Positions 57,610-64,000 of a DNA stretch of 64,000 nt are shown in pieces. The first letter of the stretch is position 1. Each line of letters opens with the position of its first letter. The notes below the pieces were generated by a model. The model saw only the letters and a list, made by a program, of their open reading frames with translations, was not told where the DNA came from and did no database searches. Made by a program: the position numbers and the translations under genes. Source of the stretch: Forficula auricularia (taxonomy: Eukaryota > Arthropoda > Insecta > Dermaptera > Forficulidae); assembly GCA_024734495.1 (NCBI GenBank), contig JALMQS010000085.1:13926048-13990047 (forward strand). Reading direction: 5' to 3'.

Positions 57610-58075
57610 TTTTACAACAGGTCAGAGTTTTGAGATATTATCGGTCAAAATGACAAAAATGCGATTTTGACCTTATTTTCGAGTCCCATTAAATATTAAA
57701 CAGAAATATGTGAAATAAAAATATTTTATTGACGTAATAGAAAACAGCTTCCTCTTTGATTTTCATATCACCACTTGTTTTTAGCTCAATTAAAACTCGA
57801 GTTATAACTAAAAAACTAACACCATATGTTTTTATCTATGTTTTTTTATTCTTTATAATCACCCAGTTTTAGTTTTTTAGTTAAAACTCGAGTTCTAATT
57901 GACCTACAAACAAGTGGTAAATTGAAAATCAAAGAGGGAGCTGTTTTCTATTAAGTCAACAAAATTTTTGATTTCAAATATTGCTGTTTAATATCTATTA
58001 AGGGACTCAAAAATAGGTCAAAATTGCAATACTCACTAATAATATCTTCGTTAATAAAACTTTGAGCTAATAACT
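57610..58075. repeat. Foldback (about 465 bp)
   Basis: Arms mirror around 57840: TTAAAACTCGAGTTATAACT against AGTTAAAACTCGAGTTCTAA, and ACCACTTGTTTTTAG against its complement. Confidence 0.8.
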
Positions 58076-58586
58076 TTAATAACTATTTCATCTTCAAAGC
58101 ATTTTCTAACAAATATTTTTCTTTTGTTTCAGGTAAAATCACTACTCTCTCTCACTGGTTCACATGTTTCTTAACCATAAGTTTGAGAATTTAATTTAAT
58201 TTTCTTAAAGCTTATTTTTGGTTGTCTTATCAAATCCATAAATGAAGAGTTCCCACTACATCCCACCTAGTCCAATAAATTCTTCTTTTTGACTTCAATT
58301 GCATAGCATTTGATAATTTCACCAGAAATGTAGGAAACTTTAAGAAAATTGATTTATATTCTTAAATACTATTATGCCTGGCGGACAATCCAGGCAAACT
58401 TCAGAATGTCTCATTAACATGTAAGTCATTTATTATCTAAATAGAGTAAACAAAAAAGTATTAAGACAAATTTGATTAAGACTATAATTAATGGATTTTA
58501 AAATGAAAAATATCGAATTTACACTAAAAATTGTGCCAGAGAGAACTTTGAATAAGAATAGAAAAAAAATGCTAAAGTTGCTCCTG
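58076..58586. other. Unannotated stretch
   Basis: No gene or bounded repeat recognised. Confidence 0.4.
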
Positions 58587-58610
58587 GGACTAAAAGTTCA
58601 CTTTTTATGA

Positions 58611-59238
58611 GTGGTGAACCGCGACCTAATATGCTGTACACCTACTTCCACTTGTACTTCCAAATATTTCCAAGTAGTTCCAAATATTTCCAAGTAATTC
58701 CAAATAATTCCAAGTACTTCCAAATATTTCCAAGTAATTCCAAGTACTTCCAAATATTTCCAAGTACTTCCAAATATTTCCAAGTAATTCCAAATAATTC
58801 CAAGTACTTCCAAATATTTCCAAGTACTTCTAAATATTTCCAAGTAATTCCAAATAATTCCAAGTACTTCCAAATATTTCCAAGTGCTTCCAAATATTCC
58901 CAAGTACTTCCAAATATTTTCAAGCACTTTCAAATATTTCCAAGTAATTCCAAATAATTCCAAGTAATTCCAAATATTTCCAAGTACTTCCAAATATTTC
59001 CAAGTAATTCCAAATAATTCCAAGTACTTCCAAATATTTCCAAATATTCCCAAGTACTTCCAAATATTTTCAAGCACTTTCAAATAATTCCAAGTAGGTA
59101 CTTTCAAATATTTCAAAGTACTTTCAAATATTTCAAAGTGCTTTCAAATATTTCAAAGTACTTTCAAATATTTCAAAGTACTTCCAAAATACTTCCAAAG
59201 AGGTGTACACCTACTTCCAATAGCGGATCACCCCTCGA
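58611..59238. mobile_element. Family H element inflated by an internal minisatellite
   Basis: Ends GTGGTGAACCGCGACCTAAT and TAGCGGATCACCCCTCGA. Perfect 10-bp direct repeat CTTTTTATGA at 58601-58610 and 59239-59248. The interior (58652-59205) is a mosaic of 10-11-bp pieces (CCAAATATTT, CCAAGTACTT, CCAAGTAATT) in higher-order repeats of about 20-32 bp. The empty site is at 17786-17795. Confidence 0.9.
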
Positions 59239-59350
59239 CTTTTTATGAATCACACCGGTTACTTGACCCCTCAGGAGTCTATCTTTCAAATTTCAAATCA
59301 ATCGGTTAAGCCGTTTAATCTAGAGATCGGTGAACATAGAGATATAGAAT

Positions 59351-60269
59351 CCCATAACTATTGTATTGATAGAGCAAGGACGTACCCAGAGAAAGGTCCC
59401 GATTCCGAAATCCTTTACTTAATACTAAATGTAAATTCACGAAAATCTAAAAAAATATATCTTTTATATTTTAGAATTAAAATAACGAAAAAATTCGGAC
59501 TTGCCTGGCGCAGAGAAATAGCAAAGTCATGCCAGATTTTTAACTTGTTAATTGAATTAATTATATATAAAAAAATTGAAATAACACGTGAGCTAACAAG
59601 TAATTAGTCTCTAGCATGGAAATGAATGATTATCTGGAACCCTGTGAGGAAATTATACACCTACCTGTTCCTATCATATTTAGTTAAGTGGTTTTAATTT
59701 TTCCATCTAGTCAGGAATGTGAGTGAATTTTGCTTCCGAGCTTTGAAACCAAGGCTTCTGCTCTCTCCCAAGAGGATCTTGTTTCTTTCTTTTCTTCCCA
59801 TCACCATTTGGTGATGATTCACCACTGGCTCTCGGGATTCAATTCTTCCATACCTCCCAAGTTCAAGAAAATATTTCAAATTTATTTATCTTGGCTCTGA
59901 TGTCGATGGAGTGGTAGCAGCTGGCCGGGTTGACTCACCTGCCCCTTATCATCACCGACAGCTTTTTCAATCAATTAACACCCTCTGTTCAAGAAGCTAC
60001 CTCTCTAACGAAACATTTTTTTTCCTTTCTTGGTTTGATGTTGTTATAGCCTCTTGCAGATGACATTTTTTTTTATCTGAAAAAATAAAGTGCCGATAAA
60101 ACTCCACCCTATTTAATTAAAATCCGTAGGGAATTAATTAATGTTAATGAGGAACATTTAGAGGACTTGACTAATGTTCCTCCATTAAAAATATTTTTAT
60201 TTCATCTCATCCTAAGAATACCCATCTGTACTTGATTATGAAAGATAACTAGCTATTTAGACAAAAATA
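59351..60269. other. Low-copy stretch, weak coding signal
   Basis: 59690-60060 is less AT-rich. The plus strand is open for about 55 codons near 59886-60060 (YLGSDVDGVVAAGRVDSP, then QLFQSINTLCSRSYL), and the minus strand for 61 codons at 59694-59879. Neither matches a family I know. No splice signals convince me. Confidence 0.3.
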
Positions 60270-61185
60270 ATTTGATTAATATTTGAATTTTTATTTAAAT
60301 CAAACATAATTAATTATAATTATTTATTGAACACGAATAAATAATTCAATATAACTACGACGTTTCGATCGACTAATTCTGCGATCCTTCTCAGGATGAG
60401 TCCGATTTTAGGTTAATCTAAAATCGGAGTGGGTGCTCATTAAGGTGGCCCTTATTTGGCTCTGACAGAGTCTCATTATGGTTAGAAATAAATAAAAAAA
60501 TATATCCTCCAAGTTTTAAAGTTCTATCTCAATTTTATGCCGCACATGAAGTCAAGTTTCCCATCTAAATAACATGGGGTTTTTGGCATTGAATGATCAA
60601 TTTTTTATTCCGGACAAAGTAAAGGTTCAAAAAATTTGAAACTCCGTAGACTTTATCCCTATAGTAGTAGATATCCATAAAAAGTTTTTACAGATTTTTA
60701 GCTATTATAATTTTGGAGTCTATAAGTTATTAACACTAAAATATAGCAGTATTTTTTCTAGCTGTTAAAATTCTGAAGGATAGCTACTATTATAAGGATA
60801 AAGACTACAGAGTTTCAAATTTTTGAAACATAACTTTGACTGGAATAAAAAATTGATATTTCAATGGCAAAAACCCCATGCTATTTTGATGGGAAACTTA
60901 CATCGCTGTGCGGCATAGGTTAAAATTGAGACTTGAAACTTGGGAGATATTTTTTTTTTTAAATTTATTTCGAGCCATATGAGCCTCTGTCAATGTTCAA
61001 ATTTTAAAATACCAAAAATAAGGAGCACCCTAGTGTTCATACTGAGAACGATCGCAGAATTAGTCGATTGAAACGTCGTAGCTATATTGTATTATTTGTT
61101 AGTATTTATTATAAATAATTATTTGTTAATTTAAATAAAAATTCAAATTTCAATCAATAAAATCACAAAAATAAAATCTTCAACA
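60270..61185. repeat. Family C palindrome split at its centre
   Basis: Left arm 60270-60442 (TTGAACACGAATAAATAATT, ACGACGTTTCGATCGAC); right arm 61031-61185 (GAACGATCGCAGAATTAGTC, GAAACGTCGTAG). The GGTCCTTATT foldback is inserted between them. Confidence 0.8.
60445..61030. mobile_element. Foldback MITE, GGTCCTTATTTTGG family, copy 3
   Basis: Ends TAAGGTGGCCCTTATTTGG and AAAATAAGGAGCACCCTAG. Flanks TGCTCAT / TGTTCAT look like an aged 7-bp target duplication within family C. Confidence 0.8.
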
Positions 61186-61334
61186 GCTTCATTTATTTAC
61201 TAAAAAATATATTATTAAAATACAATTCCAACTAAATAACAATTTTTGGCAATTAGTTTCAGCTAAACAATAGAAACTTGATAGAGTGTTGTAATTTTTA
61301 ACACAAACATGCGTGCCGAATTTAAGCTTTATCC

Positions 61335-62633
61335 CAGGCTTGTCCACTCCGCGGCCCAGCGGCCCGACATAAAATCATAAACTTTCTTAAAATATTTATA
61401 TTTGTAAGTATACACAATGGAAAACGTAGAAATCTCATCAAATTTGCCATGTTAAAAGCCTATTTTTCCAAAATAAGCATCTCATCAGTCTTATAATATA
61501 TAGCTAGATCCCTAGAAAAAATTGAAGAATAAAACTGCTTAATTTTATTAAAATTTTGAATTGATAACTAGATTATATTTGTGACTTCATTTTAAGTAGA
61601 TATAAATATTTTACCTCCAGACTTTCTGATTCATGAATGTATACCTATACAATTGTAGACACTAAACCCTGTAAAAAAGGTAATAATTAAAATTTTATAA
61701 ACATTTTATAAACATTACCTAGAAACAAATATCCCATGCTTGTCAAAATTCCTGATATAACTTTTGAAATTATATAGGTATGTAGGAATGCGAGGAGCTA
61801 TTTTTAAGAAGGAAATTTACGAAAAGTAGGATTAGAATTACAATTTTGGATAAAAACAATAATGTACTATAGTTAATGAAATTTTTATTAAAACCTATCT
61901 TCATTTCCATTTTTTTAAATATTTCTTATTTAAGTGATTAAAACTAACGAAAATAAATCAAAAATTATTTTTACTTATTTTTTTTAATGCAATCGAATGC
62001 AAGAAGGGGTGCACCAGTAAAGATGTAGCCCTATGGATCTCGAAAGACCCTTGCATTACCGAAGAGAAGTGAAAGTTGATTAAGTTAGAGGGTGTAGACG
62101 TAGGTGTCTATGCACCCTGGTTTTGAAGGTTTGAAGATCATAGGTGCTGGGAAAGATAGAGGCTGGGAGAGAGCTCCAGTTCCTTGAAGTCATGGGGATA
62201 TATGTATTCGCGAATGAAGTGGTCCGGCACTTTTCCAATTTGACCGCGAAAGAGTGTTGGGAGTCGGCAAAACGTGTGCTGCGTGCAAAGCATGCTTTGG
62301 GGGGAATTATTGATTTTATCTCATCAGAGCACCTGCCGTGATAGTATCTATAGAAAAGGGAAAGGGCAGAGACATCTCTTCGATGAGCCAGCGAGTCGAG
62401 GGAGTCGGTGAGGGTAGAATCGTCAATTAGCCTGACTGCTCGTTTCTGAATTGCATCAAGGGTAGCAAGAGAATATTTTGAGGCTCCTCTTGATCATGGT
62501 AGATATTGTAAATTATTTAGTATCTTTTCTGATTAACAATTCTCGTTAAAATTAAGATATGTTATATGCGGCCCGGAATCATTTTTTTTCTAAAAATTGG
62601 CCCAAATAAGCCTAAAGGTTGTGGACATCCCTG
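61335..62633. mobile_element. hAT-like element containing a LINE fragment
   Basis: CAGGCTTGTCCACTCCGCGG (61335) and GGTTGTGGACATCCCTG (to 62633) are inverted ends with GCGGCCC just inside. Flanks CTTTATCC (61327-61334) / TTTTATCC (62634-62641) match at 7 of 8. No transposase. Without the LINE it would be about 790 bp. Confidence 0.8.
61980..62491 (-). pseudogene. LINE 3' end fragment, second copy
   Basis: Near-identical to 56470-56960 (3' UTR plus the end of the coding region, LDAIQKRAVRL) with a T-run at the left as poly-A. It retains a 16-bp segment (GATGAGCCAGCGAGTC, about 62383-62398) that the other copy lacks. Confidence 0.85.
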
Positions 62634-62832
62634 TTTTATCCGGTCGATAGCTTCTCATCGATTTGTTTACAATTTTCTACATTTTTGAACCCGAAGATAG
62701 AAAGCTTGAGAGCTCAAAATCTAATCACCATATTAATGGTTTAATATAATTTATCATTAAATTGAAGGGTTGGTTTTGTCACAAATATAATAAAACAATA
62801 ATTTTAATAACTATTAGAATTATTTAATTGAT

Positions 62833-62872
62833 AACTATACAGTTTCGGTCACCACTGGTCGACCATCCTCAG
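62833..62872 (-). ncRNA. Hammerhead-like ribozyme motif
   Basis: Minus strand: CTGAGGA (62872-62866), T, helix II GGTC...GACC, GAAA (62846-62843), helix III CT-GTAT-AG, then UU at the cleavage position (62834-62833). All core bases are intact. I see no helix I with the flanks, so it could only work as a dimer. Confidence 0.6.
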
Positions 62873-63595
62873 TAGTTCTAAAAATTGAAATGAAACATTT
62901 ATTTACATTTTTTCTTTTTATAGAGAATTATATAATACAAAATTTTTTTTTTTTTTTTTTTTTATATTTACAATAATTTGAAATCATACATACATCTCGT
63001 TCAAGAACCGGAATTTGTCATTTCACATGAAACATTCATTCTTAAATCTTCATTATAGATATATCACATAATTCATTACAATCACACACATACATATATA
63101 TATAGCAACAATTTATAAAAACGTTTATCACTGAACTAGAAACTATTCTGAATTAATGATTATATTAAATATTATTTTAAATTTTATTTTTTTCTAATTA
63201 TCTCATTGCATCGTCAATTATTATACAATTAAAAAACCATTATAAATAATCCATTCTAGAAACACATTATAACTTAAATTCATTCTTTATTTTTAATTTT
63301 TTATTAATGAAATATCAAAATACACATCTCCCTATTACATTTTTCTTATAAAATTAAATCAAGTCACTTAAGTTCTGGAAGAAATTTAATAATATAATTT
63401 AATTTAATATAATTTAATTTAGCTTAATATAATTTAATTTAATTTAATATTATAATATTAATTGGAATTACAAACATATTATTACTCAACGACTTGCTGT
63501 TTTTGAGTTACTCTGAGTATCGCAGTCCAGTTATGTACAAACTAAACTAAAAAACATAACTGAATTTTTCTCTTTTTCAGTCATTTAGGTACATC
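62873..63595. other. Unannotated AT-rich stretch
   Basis: A T-run at 62943-62963 and a TTTAATATAA-rich block at 63390-63465. No gene. Confidence 0.45.
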
Positions 63596-63597
63596 AA

Positions 63598-63735
63598 GCA
63601 AAACAATTTTTGATTGAAAATATTTCGGGCTAAGAGCCTATCTTCAGGAGTTTACATTTAAAACTATTAAAATTTATCAATATAAACTCTTGAAGATGGG
63701 CTTGTAGCCCGAAATATTTATATAGTCTTGCTCAT
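63598..63735. repeat. Foldback with two hammerhead-like motifs
   Basis: Minus strand: CTGAAGA (63647-63641), helix II GGCT-CTT-AGCC, GAAA (63626-63623). Plus strand: TTGAAGA (63690-63696), helix II GGGCT-TGT-AGCCC, GAAA (63711-63714), then TAT-TT-ATA. The plus copy has C3 changed to T. Confidence 0.7.
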
Positions 63736-64000
63736 GAGCAACATTTCTTTTAATTGTGAAACATACTTAATAATTGATATTTCTTTAATTTAAATTTTTA
63801 ATTTTATTATAATTTTAATTTGCTTTTGCCTCATATCTCTGTTTGGAATGTATTTTTTTTCTTATATTCTGTTGAGCTCGATTTCCTGGCAAATTTAATG
63901 GTTTGCAGTCAGTCCTAGAGAAGGTATCTAATAATACAAGGGAAGTTGAAGGGTACCTGACCTGGTGGTGGAGCTCCTTCCTCCAAACAGGTGGCTAGAC
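63736..64000. other. Unannotated window end
   Basis: No gene or repeat recognised. The last 80 bases are less AT-rich. Confidence 0.35.

Noticed and set aside
58598..59116. Long minus-strand reading frame (172 codons, rich in WKYLE/FGN)
   Set aside because: It is the translation of the family H minisatellite; all frames are open because the repeat lacks stops. Not a gene.
59245..59607. 120-codon plus-strand frame
   Set aside because: Its first part is the dispersed repeat also seen at 17.7 kb; the remainder shows no domain. Composite by chance.

Overview
AT-rich, intron-like animal DNA, most likely from an arthropod (probably an insect). Coding density is close to zero. The sequence is packed with short non-autonomous transposons, long palindromic (foldback) repeats, degraded non-LTR retrotransposons, tRNA-like SINE heads and minisatellites. 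There are no operons, rRNA genes or CRISPR arrays. The species cannot be named from the sequence.

The only host coding sequence I can support is a short first coding exon at 31483-31585 (+) ending in a GT donor. Its peptide resembles the segment just before the first calponin-homology domain of spectraplakins (dystonin / MACF / short stop). It sits in a GC-richer island with several upstream ATGs. If this is right, everything after 31586 is first-intron sequence, and the left 31 kb is upstream flank or intron of a longer isoform.

Layout. 0-8.3 kb: foldback and inverted-repeat elements and a LINE scrap. 8.9-10.4 kb: a hAT-like element with an 8-bp target duplication, inserted in an older foldback. 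12.5-15.4 kb: a well-preserved but 5'-truncated LINE (endonuclease + reverse transcriptase, one frameshift in an A-run) inserted in one arm of a palindrome. 16-25 kb: LINE tail, AT-rich repeats and a tRNA-like palindrome. 25.2-27.4 kb: a second, decayed LINE on the minus strand with a perfect 10-bp target duplication. 28-31 kb: SINE head and hAT MITEs, one nested. 31.1-33.2 kb: the exon followed by a tandem array of about 155-bp units. 33-49 kb: nested foldbacks and hAT ends. 49.65-51.2 kb: a 119-bp tandem array that turns into inverted copies. 52-64 kb: hAT MITEs, LINE tails and foldbacks, one with a large internal minisatellite.

The most unusual theme is a recurrent motif in many of the foldbacks: CTGANGA, a short GC hairpin, then GAAAC. 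This is the core order of a hammerhead ribozyme, in the minimal form described for Penelope-like retroelements. The best copies are at 47151-47185 (-), 47221-47255 (+) and 62833-62872 (-). No Penelope-type reverse transcriptase is present, so these look like non-autonomous, mostly decayed ribozyme-bearing repeats.
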